From an uncultured Campylobacter sp. (GTDB lineage Bacteria > Campylobacterota > Campylobacteria > Campylobacterales > Campylobacteraceae), in the NCBI RefSeq assembly GCF_938045465.1, contig NZ_CALIBF010000030.1:1-8320 (forward strand): 8,320 bases of DNA, written 5' to 3'. Positions 1 through 6,577 of the stretch are shown piece after piece. The translations under genes were made by a program, and so were the position numbers. The notes under the pieces are model-generated. The model was given only the letters and a program-made list of their open reading frames with translations. It made no database searches and was not told where the DNA came from. Numbering within the stretch: the first letter of the stretch is position 1; every line of letters starts with the position of its first letter.

Positions 1-72
1 CGCTGCAAAAGCTCCGAAATCAGCGTAATCGACGGCGAGGATATGTATTTAATGCGCCTAGTTATTGAATAA
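1..72 (+). CDS. hypA: C-terminal end of a HypA-like hydrogenase nickel-insertion protein (5' truncated)
   Basis: Frame 1 is open from the window edge to TAA at 70-72 and gives 23 residues, RCKSSEISVIDGEDMYLMRLVIE. The ending IDGED-LMRLV resembles the C-terminus of Campylobacter HypA as I remember it. The Cys at residue 2 fits the last cysteine of the second CxxC pair of the HypA zinc domain, followed by the short strand ending in 'I-x-GE'. HypA is a cytoplasmic zinc/nickel metallochaperone that works with HypB to deliver nickel to the large subunit of [NiFe] hydrogenase. The Ni-binding N-terminal MHE motif lies outside the window, so it cannot be checked. The identification rests on a very short segment; the existence of a gene end here is more certain than its name. 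Confidence 0.62.
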   Translation, partial: RCKSSEISVIDGEDMYLMRLVIE

Positions 73-648
73 AAGAGGGCGTTTTTCAGGGGCATAACTT
101 CCCATGTTTAAAATTCGAACTCCTTACCATAAGCGAAATTTCATTTCCACCCAACTCGGATATTTTTATCTATTTTAATTTTTGCAAAAACATATCATCC
201 TGCTGATTTCATTTGAAGTCACGATAATATGTAAAATTCTTCTAATAAAAACCATTAATAAAACAACAAATGCGTTAAAAATACATGAAATTATTCATAT
301 GATTATGCGTGAATTTTGTATTAGATTTTTACTTGAAAATTATAGTTTTCAATATAAAATATCTAAGATTATGGGGATTATGGCGCTTTTCAACACTATT
401 TATCGTATATCGACTTAAAGAAACTCAAATTTGTTTTGCCTATCTTCATTTAGCTTTTAAATTTAAAGTCGATTGCTCTAGATATGGACACATTGTGCGG
501 GATAAAATAAAAATTTCATAATTTAACTAGCGCAAAAGCTAAATTGCCCTGCATTTACTCACAGATTCCTAATTTGCCCTCTTTTAGAATTTAACTTTTT
601 AGGCAAAATAGATTAATTCCATTCAAATTTTACTTGCGCCCTCCCCTT

Positions 649-707
649 GTATTGCTCTTAGCAAATTTTTTCTTGCGCTCGATGCGAATTTCAAAATTTA
701 GCAATAC
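649..707. repeat. 8-bp inverted repeat, 43-nt spacer
   Basis: GTATTGCT at 649-656 is exactly complementary to AGCAATAC at 700-707. The spacer contains further A/T pairing potential (AAATTTT near 663 against AAAATTT near 693). It could fold as an extended stem upstream of the 787 promoter, but in AT-rich DNA an 8-bp match may be chance. Confidence 0.3.
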
Positions 708-745
708 GCAGTTTATAAATTTATCTAAATTTCAAATCCCGCAAG

Positions 746-751
746 TATAAC
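746..751 (+). promoter_or_regulatory. Probable -10 element for the gene at 787
   Basis: TATAAC at 746-751 lies 35 nt before the ATG at 787, giving a predicted leader of about 29 nt that contains AAAGG (776-780). Campylobacter sigma-70 promoters typically have a recognisable -10 and a weak -35, which fits. No clear -35 is visible. Confidence 0.45.
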
Positions 752-786
752 CTACGCCATAAATTTTAAAAATCCAAAGGTAAAAA

Positions 787-1554
787 ATGAATCGCAACAC
801 TTTAGACGCCATAAAATTCCGCGGCATAACCTCTAGGGTTTTATCGATCTGCTGCTACCTGATCATTTGGGCTTGTTGCGAGTTTTTGCACGATATTACG
901 ATGAGAGGATTTTTCGCCGCCGCGGCCGCAATCGTCGCCGTGATTTTTACTTCGATGAGCTTTAAGCTGTCGGCAACCAAAATGATCTCGGATATCTCTG
1001 ATAGTAAGGTCTTTAGGGCGTATTTGATTAACTTTATCGCCCGAGTGCTTTGGGCTATCGTATTTATTTCGCTTTTACCACATTCTATGAATAATAATAT
1101 TGTGAGCTTAGAGACTCTAAATTATACCTTACATGAGCGAGGCGGCTCTTTCGTGGAGGCATTCTATTGCATTTTAGCGGCTATGGCCATAGGACTTAAT
1201 CACTCTATAGAGATTAAAGAGACGCAATTTGTTACCATTTGGTATGTAACGATTACAGCGTTTAAGATTGTCAGCACCATAGCCCCGGCAATAGTATATT
1301 GCTACTTAGGAGAAGCCACTAAGAGTAAAATTTTTTATGCTTACGCGTGGTTATATTTTATATCTTTAGTACTTGTAGAAATCATTAATTCGTTTATTAA
1401 ACTACCGGAAATGAGTAGTGCAACCACAGCGTACATTGTACTCGCTATAATCCTTTTATCTGAAATTTTAGAACTTATCGCCTGGATTAGGATTAAAGGC
1501 ATTTCGGGCGCAGAGCTTTGGAATAAAAACTTATGGACGACGCCTGCAAAATAA
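787..1554 (+). CDS. Multi-pass membrane protein of unknown function, divergent member (M0) of the local five-protein family
   Basis: The protein is 255 aa, starting at ATG 787 behind AAAGG at 776-780, and ends at TAA. It is dominated by hydrophobic helices at roughly residues 14-34, 42-58, 81-97, 121-138, 149-173, 184-204 and 214-236. There is no signal peptide with a cleavage site, so it should be an inner-membrane protein. I do not recognise a named domain. It aligns with the genes at 5068-7240 and 7393: KFRG at residues 10-13 matches KFRG of the 7393 product. FKLSATKMIS..S..K..R.YL (59-80) matches FRLRALRKIS.LSGIK...LYRN. KIFYAYAWL (181-189) matches GIFETYVWL, and IAWIRI (231-236) matches IAWIKF. 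It appears to carry one more hydrophobic segment than its relatives. It is the only family member upstream of the ABC operon and is probably transcribed alone. Function is unknown. Confidence 0.85.
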   Translation: MNRNTLDAIKFRGITSRVLSICCYLIIWACCEFLHDITMRGFFAAAAAIVAVIFTSMSFKLSATKMISDISDSKVFRAYLINFIARVLWAIVFISLLPHSMNNNIVSLETLNYTLHERGGSFVEAFYCILAAMAIGLNHSIEIKETQFVTIWYVTITAFKIVSTIAPAIVYCYLGEATKSKIFYAYAWLYFISLVLVEIINSFIKLPEMSSATTAYIVLAIILLSEILELIAWIRIKGISGAELWNKNLWTTPAK

Positions 1555-1563
1555 ATCAAAAAA

Positions 1564-1602
1564 CTAATCGGTATCGCTGGGTACCGGGCAGTATCCGGTT
1601 AG
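1564..1602. other. Imperfect stem-loop after the 787 gene
   Basis: CTAATCGG (1564-1571) pairs with CCGGTTAG (1595-1602) through one G-U pair. Partial inner pairing (TAT-GCT against GGC-GTA, with a bulge and a mismatch) leads to a loop containing GGTACC. It begins 9 nt past the stop of the upstream gene. There is no T-run directly after it, so it is not a classical intrinsic terminator. It could protect the mRNA 3' end or be a weak or Rho-assisted termination site. A perfect 14-nt palindrome, GTAAAAATTTTTAC, follows at 1617-1630. Confidence 0.4.
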
Positions 1603-1700
1603 CCTAGAGGAGACGGGTAAAAATTTTTACTAGCAAAATTCTGCGTAAAATCGCAAAATTCCGCCTTGCAAAAATATTTGAAATCCCCCACGACAAAATC

Positions 1701-1718
1701 AAATTTATATAAAAATTT
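1701..1718. promoter_or_regulatory. AT-rich dyad upstream of the transporter promoter (possible operator)
   Basis: AAATTT occurs at 1701-1706 and 1713-1718, forming a dyad about 36-53 nt before the predicted transcription start of the transporter operon. Iron uptake operons in this group are usually repressed by Fur, whose site is AT-rich and palindromic. The match to a GATAAT-type Fur box is poor, so a UP-like element or chance is as likely. Confidence 0.2.
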
Positions 1719-1741
1719 ATCTGGATTTTATGCCGATCAGC

Positions 1742-1747
1742 TATAAT
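1742..1747 (+). promoter_or_regulatory. -10 element of the ABC transporter operon
   Basis: A perfect TATAAT sits at 1742-1747, 49 nt before the ATG at 1796. It places the transcription start near 1754. This also decides the start of the first gene: the in-frame ATG at 1730 lies upstream of this promoter and would not be on the transcript. AATTCCGC (1745-1752) and GCGGAATT (1774-1781) form an 8-bp inverted repeat spanning the -10 and the leader. Confidence 0.6.
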
Positions 1748-1795
1748 TCCGCTATTCTAATCCCGCATATTTTGCGGAATTTTCAAGGAGAAAAA

Positions 1796-2842
1796 ATGCT
1801 TAAACTTCACTCAATCCTTCTTGGTGCAGCGCTTTGCGCTAGCCTGGCTTTTGCAGATCGCACGATTACCGATCAGCTCGGTCGCAAGGTCACAATCCCG
1901 GATCAAGTAAATCGTATCGTCGTGCTACACCACGAAGCGCTCAATGTCTTAAACGAAATCAACGCCCAAGATAAGGTCGTAGGCATCCTAAAAAGCTGGG
2001 AGCAGCGCCTAGGCAAAGAGTATAATCGTTTGGCACCTAATTTTAAAAACCTACCTAATCCAGGCGATATCAAAGATGTCAATTACGAAGCTCTGCTTAG
2101 TCTAAAGCCCGATGCGGTCGTAGTAGTAAACTACTTCCCTAAAGAATATATCGCTAAAATGGAGGAGTTAAAAATCCCAGTCGTAGGCATTTCGTTTTTT
2201 AGCTCTGCACAAGAGGAAAAAGCTAAGCTAAATCCGACCTTTAAAGATGAGCGCGATAGCTTCGCTGCTTACGATGAGGGCTTTTACGAGGGGGTTAAAA
2301 TTCTAGGCGAACTAAGCAATCACGAAAAGGATGCCGCTGAACTAATAGATTTCGTTAAAAAATCGCAAGCTGATTTAAATGCCAAATTTAGCAATTTTAT
2401 CGTAGATAAAAGACCTAGAGTTTATATGGCAAATCCTGATCTTACGACCTACGGTAGCGGCAAATATACTGGCGTAATGTTAGCAAGAGCGGGTGCGACG
2501 AACGTCGCCGCTGCAGATATAAAGGGCTACAAGCAGGTTTCGCCGGAGCAAATTTTAGCATGGAATCCGCAGATTATCTTAGTGCAAAACCGCTATCCTC
2601 AAGTACCTGCCGAACTTAAGGCAAACCCTGCGCTAAAAGGTCTTAGCGCCGTGAAAGAGGATAGAATTTATCTAATGCCCGAATTCGTTAAGGCATGGGG
2701 TCATCCGACTGCCGAAGCAATGGCGCTTGGTGAGGAATGGCTTGCGATGAAACTTTATCCGCAAAATTTTAAGGACGCAAACTTTGATAAAAAAGTAGAG
2801 GAATTCTACGAGAAATTTTACCGCGTCAAATATCAAAAATAA
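1796..2842 (+). CDS. Periplasmic substrate-binding protein of a FecBCD/BtuCDF-type ABC importer (probable ferric chelate or haem)
   Basis: This is a 348-aa precursor. I chose ATG 1796 because AAGGAG (1785-1790) precedes it, a typical signal peptide follows (MLKLHS, hydrophobic core 7-19, likely cleavage AFA20|D21) and the longer in-frame start at 1730 is upstream of the promoter. No lipobox is seen, so the mature protein is probably soluble in the periplasm. The N-lobe opens with the family signature ITDQLGRKVTIP (24-35) and RIVVL (40-44), and continues through EALLSLKPDAVVV (98-110) and IPVVGISFF (127-135). A long helix follows at about 165-195. The C-lobe has PRVYM (207-211), YGSGKYTGVMLARAGATNVAA (219-239), SPEQILAWNPQIILV (249-263) and MPEFVKAWGHPTAEAM (294-309). 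These are hallmarks of the helical-backbone binding proteins for siderophores, haem and B12. Its stop overlaps the permease start, indicating translational coupling. The substrate cannot be read from sequence; nickel or molybdate binding is known in relatives. Confidence 0.9.
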   Translation: MLKLHSILLGAALCASLAFADRTITDQLGRKVTIPDQVNRIVVLHHEALNVLNEINAQDKVVGILKSWEQRLGKEYNRLAPNFKNLPNPGDIKDVNYEALLSLKPDAVVVVNYFPKEYIAKMEELKIPVVGISFFSSAQEEKAKLNPTFKDERDSFAAYDEGFYEGVKILGELSNHEKDAAELIDFVKKSQADLNAKFSNFIVDKRPRVYMANPDLTTYGSGKYTGVMLARAGATNVAAADIKGYKQVSPEQILAWNPQIILVQNRYPQVPAELKANPALKGLSAVKEDRIYLMPEFVKAWGHPTAEAMALGEEWLAMKLYPQNFKDANFDKKVEEFYEKFYRVKYQK

Positions 2843-3822
2843 TGCTAAACGTAATCCTGCTTCTTTTTTGGGTAGTGCTGGCGCTAATCTCGCTCGCTAG
2901 TGGGCAGTTTCATATACCGTTAGAAGAAATTTTTAAAATTCTCTTTAGCGGAGGCGGCGATGAAGCCGCCAAAAGTGTGATGCTAGATGTTAGAATTCCG
3001 CGCATTCTACTCTCCAGCCTTTGCGGTGGAGCGCTTGCTATCGCGGGTTTGAGCTTGCAGGCGGTATTTAAAAACCCGCTCGTTGGCCCGCACATCGTAG
3101 GCGTTAGCACCGCAGCGGCATTCGGCGGCGCGCTTTGTATCTTGCTAGGATTGAGCGGCTTATGGCTTGCGGGTTTTGCATTTTGCTTCGGGCTTGCGGC
3201 ACTATTTTTGCTCTATCTTTTGGCGAAATTCGTAGCACGCGCCGATATTTTCTCGCTCATTTTAGCAGGTATAGTCATTAACGGCGTATTTGCCGCACTT
3301 ACGAGCTTGGTGCAGTATCTGGCAGACGATGAGGAAGTGCTGCCTAATATCGTCTTTTGGCTGTTAGGAAGCTTCGTAAGCGCAGGATATGATAAAGTAA
3401 TTTTGATGTGCGCGATCGCCCTGCCCGCTTCTGCAGTCTTAATCGCGCTGAGATGGCGGTTTAATCTACTCAGCCTAAATGATGATGATTTGCGCGTGCT
3501 AGGCGTGGACGTTAAGTTTCTGCGCTGCACTATCCTAGCGCTTTGCACCGCTCTGATCGCCGTACAAGTTAGCGTCAGCGGAAATATCGGCTGGGTAGGT
3601 CTTGTAGTGCCGCACGCCACCAGGCTCATCGCGGGCAGCGACCACGTGAAGCTAATGCCTGCCTGCTTCATCGCAGGAGCGATCTTTATGCTGGCAATCG
3701 ACGATCTATCTCGCTCGCTAAGTAGCGCCGAAATTCCTTTAGGAATTCTATCCGCTCTCATCGGAAGCCCGATCTTTGCCCTACTTCTAAAAAGGAGTGC
3801 CAAAAATGCAAAATCTAATTGA
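2842..3822 (+). CDS. FecCD/BtuC-family inner-membrane permease of the importer
   Basis: The protein is 326 aa, a normal length for the family. ATG 2842 shares its A with the TAA stop of the binding-protein gene, and no separate strong ribosome-binding site is seen, so translation is probably coupled. Family landmarks in order: RIPRILLSSLCGGALAIAGLSLQ (51-73), NPLVGPHIVGVSTAAAFG (78-95), ILAGIVINGVF (140-150), FWLLGSF (172-178), SGNIGWVGLVVPHATRL (246-262, the cytoplasmic region that contacts the ATPase) and EIPLGILSALIGSPIFALLLKR (297-318). Hydrophobicity fits about ten membrane helices. It forms the translocation pore, presumably as a homodimer because only one permease gene is present. It receives the ligand from the product of the 1796 gene. 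No residues expected for the family are visibly missing. Confidence 0.93.
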   Translation: MLNVILLLFWVVLALISLASGQFHIPLEEIFKILFSGGGDEAAKSVMLDVRIPRILLSSLCGGALAIAGLSLQAVFKNPLVGPHIVGVSTAAAFGGALCILLGLSGLWLAGFAFCFGLAALFLLYLLAKFVARADIFSLILAGIVINGVFAALTSLVQYLADDEEVLPNIVFWLLGSFVSAGYDKVILMCAIALPASAVLIALRWRFNLLSLNDDDLRVLGVDVKFLRCTILALCTALIAVQVSVSGNIGWVGLVVPHATRLIAGSDHVKLMPACFIAGAIFMLAIDDLSRSLSSAEIPLGILSALIGSPIFALLLKRSAKNAKSN

Positions 3823-4570
3823 GGTAAAAAATGCTGGCTTTTACTACGAGGCGGAAAAATTCTGCTTTCGCAACTTAAACTTCGAGCTTGCCAGTTCTCA
3901 AACATTAGCGATTTTGGGCTTAAACGGGCAAGGCAAAAGTACGCTAATGTCGTGTATGATGGGGATTTTGCAGCCTAAAGAAGGCGAGATCGTGCGCAAG
4001 GCAAAATTTGCTTTCTTGCCTCAAAGCTTTAACGTCGCGTTTGATTACAGCGTGCTTGACATCGTACTGATGGGGCGGGTACGCGAGATCTCGCTCTTTT
4101 CAAAACCGGGCAAAAAGGATATTCAAATCTGCCTTGACGCTCTGGATACGCTAGGCGTCGCCCATCTGCAAAAGCGCAGCTTTAACGCCCTCAGCGGCGG
4201 GCAGAGGCAGCTCGTGCTCTTTGCTAGAGCCCTAGCTAGCGGCAGCGACGTGCTGTTTTTGGACGAGCCTGCCAGCGCGCTTGATATCAAAAACCAAGAC
4301 CGCGTGCTAAGCCTCATCGCAAATCTACGCTCAAATAGCGATGCGAGCATAGTTTTTACCACTCATCAGCCTAACCACGCCCTTGCAGTCGCCGATCGCA
4401 CACTGATCTTGCGAAATGATCTTAGCTACAACTACGGCGTAAGTAACGAAATTTTAACCGAAGCCGCGCTTAGCTCGCTCTACGGCGTACAGATCAAAAC
4501 GGCGAAATTTGACGTTGCGGGCGAGCAAATCCCCAGCATCACGCAAATTTTCAGCGCGCAGGTGAAGTAG
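3806..4570 (+). CDS. ATP-binding subunit of the FecBCD/BtuCDF-type importer
   Basis: The protein is 254 aa. ATG 3806 is preceded by AAGGAG at 3792-3797 with 8-nt spacing. A GTG at 3797 in the same frame overlaps that ribosome-binding site and is therefore unlikely. The gene overlaps the permease end by 17 nt. All ABC ATPase motifs are present: Walker A GLNGQGKST (38-46), Q-loop Gln73 in FLPQ, signature LSGGQRQ (129-135), Walker B VLFLDEP (149-155), D-loop SALD (157-160) and H-loop His187 in TTHQP. The stretch YSVLDIVLMGR (81-91), shortly after the Q-loop, is characteristic of FecE-type ATPases (COG1120). It binds the cytoplasmic side of the permease and powers uptake by ATP hydrolysis. The operon appears to end here: the next 497 nt are non-coding. 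Confidence 0.93.
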   Translation: MQNLIEVKNAGFYYEAEKFCFRNLNFELASSQTLAILGLNGQGKSTLMSCMMGILQPKEGEIVRKAKFAFLPQSFNVAFDYSVLDIVLMGRVREISLFSKPGKKDIQICLDALDTLGVAHLQKRSFNALSGGQRQLVLFARALASGSDVLFLDEPASALDIKNQDRVLSLIANLRSNSDASIVFTTHQPNHALAVADRTLILRNDLSYNYGVSNEILTEAALSSLYGVQIKTAKFDVAGEQIPSITQIFSAQVK

Positions 4571-4609
4571 CGGCGCGACAAAGTAACTCATCAATCGGCG
4601 CGAAATTTT

Positions 4610-4630
4610 AAATCGCGGGATTTTGTTTTG
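4610..4630 (+). terminator. Weak candidate terminator of the ABC operon
   Basis: AAATC (4610-4614), loop GCGG, GATTT (4619-4623) and then TGTTTTG form a short 5-bp stem with a U-rich tail, 40 nt after the ATPase stop. The stem is short and A/T-rich, so efficiency would be low. Confidence 0.25.
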
Positions 4631-5034
4631 AGTGAAATTTAAATCGTAGAATTTTGTCTTGAAATGCCGTCTTGAAATTCTGATTAAAATTTTATATCGA
4701 GGTTTTGCCATAGAATTCCAGTCTAAATTCCATAGTGAAATTTTACCGCGGAATTCCGAGTAGAAATCTTCATAGCGAAATTCTACCTGTGGCTTGCTGA
4801 CTTTCAAAGCGTGCTATGAAAGTATGCTATCGCTTGAGATTTTGAAATTCCACCGCGAAATTCTACCCTGCAAATCCATAGATGGAATTTCGTTTTAAAA
4901 TCCCGTGGCGGAATTTTATTCTCGCTCTGGTAGAATTCCTGAAATTCTGAAATTCCGCAGCCTACAAGCTTGCCCCGACGAAATTTTGAAATTTTAAATT
5001 TATCTGTTTAATTCCTGCTTTACATCGATTTATG

Positions 5035-5040
5035 TATACT
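5035..5040 (+). promoter_or_regulatory. -10 element of the first tandem paralog (M1)
   Basis: TATACT at 5035-5040, preceded by TG (extended -10 type), is followed by TTCGGG and then the AAAAAGG ribosome-binding site (5055-5061). The same arrangement recurs upstream of the second paralog, which supports it as functional. Confidence 0.5.
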
Positions 5041-5067
5041 TCGGGATAAATTTTAAAAAGGCTTATT

Positions 5068-5661
5068 ATGCAAAATCTCGTATCTCAAGCAAGAAAAGAG
5101 GGAATGATCAGCACTGGAATCGATCTATTTTTAGCGGCGGTACTCGTGGCTTTAGTTGCACTCGATGTTGCCACGGGCGGCATACTGGGGCTTAGCACCA
5201 ACAAGACGGCTACCTATATCACTGGCGGAATTATTTTTACTCTTTTGTGTGTTTCGGTATTTTTCAGGCTAAGAGCGCTCCGCAAAATTTCAATGCTTAG
5301 CGGCATAAAAGCGGCGGCGCTTTACCGCAACTGCGTAATTGTCTGCATCTGTGTCATTGCCATAACAAGCATTTTTTTATCGATTCCTTTATCGATCTCA
5401 CACAAGCATTTGGCAATGATATTGTGCATTTTGATAGCGTTTGCAGGCGCAATCTACATGATCGTAGCGTGGTTTTGCATAAATTTTGCTCTAGCACGTG
5501 TAAGCGGCGTGGGGATCTTTGAGACATATGTGTGGCTCTGCGTCATCCTTTTTCCATTAAATGCACTATACAATTTGATATTCCCCATAACCCTCACAAT
5601 AACTAGCATCGTGCACCTGCTAGCCTGGAGCAAGATAGAAAAGATAAGCGTAAACATTTAG
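5068..5661 (+). CDS. Six-helix membrane protein of unknown function, tandem paralog M1
   Basis: The protein is 197 aa. ATG 5068 follows AAAAAGG (5055-5061) at 6-nt spacing. Predicted helices lie at about residues 15-36, 48-66, 88-108, 115-138, 152-172 and 174-188. Positively charged segments (RLRALRKIS 67-75, WSKIEKIS 187-194) mark the cytoplasmic side, so both ends are probably inside. A short motif recurs before each helix pair: QARKEGMIS-GI (7-18), RALRKISMLSGI (69-80), ALARVSGVGIF (141-151), plus the C-terminal cap LLAWSKIEKIS (184-194). This suggests an internal threefold repeat. No catalytic or transport signature is recognised. It shares an almost identical N-terminus, central loop and C-terminus with the products of 5770 and 6578. 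It has the shortest outer loops of the three. Confidence 0.88.
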   Translation: MQNLVSQARKEGMISTGIDLFLAAVLVALVALDVATGGILGLSTNKTATYITGGIIFTLLCVSVFFRLRALRKISMLSGIKAAALYRNCVIVCICVIAITSIFLSIPLSISHKHLAMILCILIAFAGAIYMIVAWFCINFALARVSGVGIFETYVWLCVILFPLNALYNLIFPITLTITSIVHLLAWSKIEKISVNI

Positions 5662-5733
5662 AATTTCGCAAATATCTTGTCGCGATAGAATTCCGATCTT
5701 GTCGGTTTAATTTATATTTTATGCTTGTTTATA

Positions 5734-5739
5734 TATACT
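5734..5739 (+). promoter_or_regulatory. -10 element of the second tandem paralog (M2)
   Basis: TATACT at 5734-5739 followed by TTCGGG, then an AT-rich leader and AAAAAGGG (5755-5762), repeats the arrangement upstream of the gene at 5068. It also shows that the longer in-frame start at 5725 would lie upstream of the promoter. Confidence 0.5.
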
Positions 5740-5769
5740 TCGGGTCAAATTTTTAAAAAGGGTTTATAT

Positions 5770-6468
5770 ATGCAATTCATTGTATCTCAGGCAAGAAAAG
5801 AGGGGATGATCAGCACCGGCATCGATCTGTTTTTGGCGGCATTACCCGTGGTTTTTATCGTGGTAGGCTATGTCTCTTTCAGCGAGCCATGGCGCCTTGA
5901 CGACGAGATGATAAATTATATCGCTAGCGGAATTTTGATTGCTTTTATTTGTGTTTCGGCATTTTTCAGATTGCAGGCGCTCCGAAAAATTTCAGCGCTT
6001 AGCGGCATAAAAGCAGCGACACTTTATCGCAACTACATAATAATCTGCGTCTGCTTTTTTGCGCTAGCGCTCGTGCTCAATTACCTTTATCCGAGGGAGC
6101 CTGACGCAGACGGCGGGCAGAGTGATAATCCATTTGCGGCGATATTTGGACTAGCGCTTTTCGCAGGCGTTATTTACATAATCGTCGCATGGTTTCGCAT
6201 AAATTTTTCTTTGGCGCGCGTAAGCGGCGTGAGTACCTTTCGGACTTATGTGTGGCTCTGTGTGGGACTTTTTGTGCTAAATATACTATGCAATGCAGCG
6301 ATTATTGCTATAGCTATTTCCTCCGAGCCGCGGACCGAGCAGGTCTCGGCTTTAGCTATTGCTGTCGTAATGCTTAAACTGCTCCTGCCGTTTGCCGCTC
6401 TCATAATAACTGGCATCGTGCACCTACTAGCCTGGAGCAAGATAGAAAAGATAAGCGCGGAGGTTTGA
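5770..6468 (+). CDS. Six-helix membrane protein of unknown function, tandem paralog M2
   Basis: The protein is 232 aa from ATG 5770, which has AAAAAGGG at 5755-5762. An in-frame start at 5725 would add 15 residues without homologs in the paralogs and lies before the -10 box, so I reject it. Conserved blocks are VSQARKEGMISTGIDLFLAA (5-24), FRLQALRKISALSGIKAATLYRN (66-88), IYIIVAWFRINFSLARVSGV (135-154), YVWLCV (160-165) and the cap GIVHLLAWSKIEKIS (215-229). Compared with the product of 5068 it has longer predicted outer loops: a charged one at about 106-120 (PREPDADGGQSDN) and a second at about 183-195 (SSEPRTEQ). The stop region carries a 6-bp inverted repeat, GAGGTT (6460-6465) with AACCTC (6478-6483). 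Function is unknown. Confidence 0.88.
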   Translation: MQFIVSQARKEGMISTGIDLFLAALPVVFIVVGYVSFSEPWRLDDEMINYIASGILIAFICVSAFFRLQALRKISALSGIKAATLYRNYIIICVCFFALALVLNYLYPREPDADGGQSDNPFAAIFGLALFAGVIYIIVAWFRINFSLARVSGVSTFRTYVWLCVGLFVLNILCNAAIIAIAISSEPRTEQVSALAIAVVMLKLLLPFAALIITGIVHLLAWSKIEKISAEV

Positions 6469-6541
6469 AATTTCGCGAACCTCTCGTCACGATGAAATTT
6501 CGCTCTTTCCGGTTTGATTAGCGTTTTACATCTGCTTTTTG

Positions 6542-6547
6542 CATATT
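6542..6547 (+). promoter_or_regulatory. Possible -10 element of the third tandem paralog (M3)
   Basis: CATATT at 6542-6547 sits where the TATACT boxes of the two upstream paralogs are, ahead of AAATTTTTAAAAGGAG. It is a weaker match, and TTCGGG is not conserved. The gene may depend partly on read-through from upstream. Confidence 0.3.
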
Positions 6548-6577
6548 GAAATAAATTTTTAAAAGGAGTTATACGAT

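Larger units (their letters stand above)
73..786. other. Long AT-rich intergenic region without a convincing gene
   Basis: About 714 nt separate the hypA-like stop from the next credible start. Positions 120-530 are strikingly AT-rich compared with the coding DNA around them. Two overlapping plus-strand open frames (182-418 from TTG, 309-521 from ATG) have no ribosome-binding site and compositions that simply follow the AT richness, so I do not call them. No tRNA, rRNA or CRISPR pattern is visible. Positions 530-745 carry near-repeats of AATTTGCCCT (around 541 and 570) and an 8-bp inverted repeat (649-656 with 700-707). The 3' part holds the promoter of the gene at 787. The region may be a decayed insertion, but no boundary repeats are seen. 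Confidence 0.6.
4571..5067. repeat. Non-coding tract of about 20 degenerate GAAATTC/GAATTC words
   Basis: No convincing gene lies in these 497 nt. Instead an RAATT core, usually preceded by CG, TG or TA, recurs about 20 times by my hand count. The 13-mer GCGAAATTCTACC occurs exactly twice (4775-4787 and 4855-4867). Spacing is irregular, so this is not a CRISPR or a regular tandem array. Similar words also occur in the spacers between the downstream paralogs. A 5-bp hairpin AAATC-GCGG-GATTT followed by a T-rich run lies at 4610-4630 and could be a weak terminator for the transporter operon. The tract ends in the promoter of the gene at 5068. Confidence 0.6.

Noticed and set aside
101..150. Possible tRNA remnant: the reverse strand contains GGAGTTCGAAT, like a T-arm
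   Set aside because: The T-stem would have only weak or wobble pairs, and no acceptor, D or anticodon stem can be found.
182..521. Two overlapping plus-strand open frames (78 and 70 codons)
   Set aside because: They have TTG or ATG starts without a ribosome-binding site, lie in very AT-rich DNA, and their amino-acid composition only reflects that base composition.
1730..1795. Upstream in-frame start extending the binding protein by 22 residues
   Set aside because: It lies upstream of the TATAAT promoter, lacks a ribosome-binding site and would bury the signal peptide.
3213..3905. Minus-strand open frame of 230 codons
   Set aside because: It is a shadow of the permease and ATPase genes, which have complete family motifs on the plus strand; the product is Ser/Arg-rich without a pattern.
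4454..4807. Minus-strand open frame of 117 codons
   Set aside because: It overlaps the 3' end of the ATPase gene in antisense and then runs through the repetitive GAAATTC tract; it has no recognisable domain and is explained by the repeats.
4571..5067. CRISPR array
   Set aside because: The repeated word is short and degenerate and the spacing is irregular; there are no uniform repeat/spacer units and no cas genes.
5725..5769. Upstream in-frame start extending the second paralog by 15 residues
   Set aside because: The added residues have no match in the paralogs and the start precedes the -10 box; ATG 5770 has a good AAAAAGGG.
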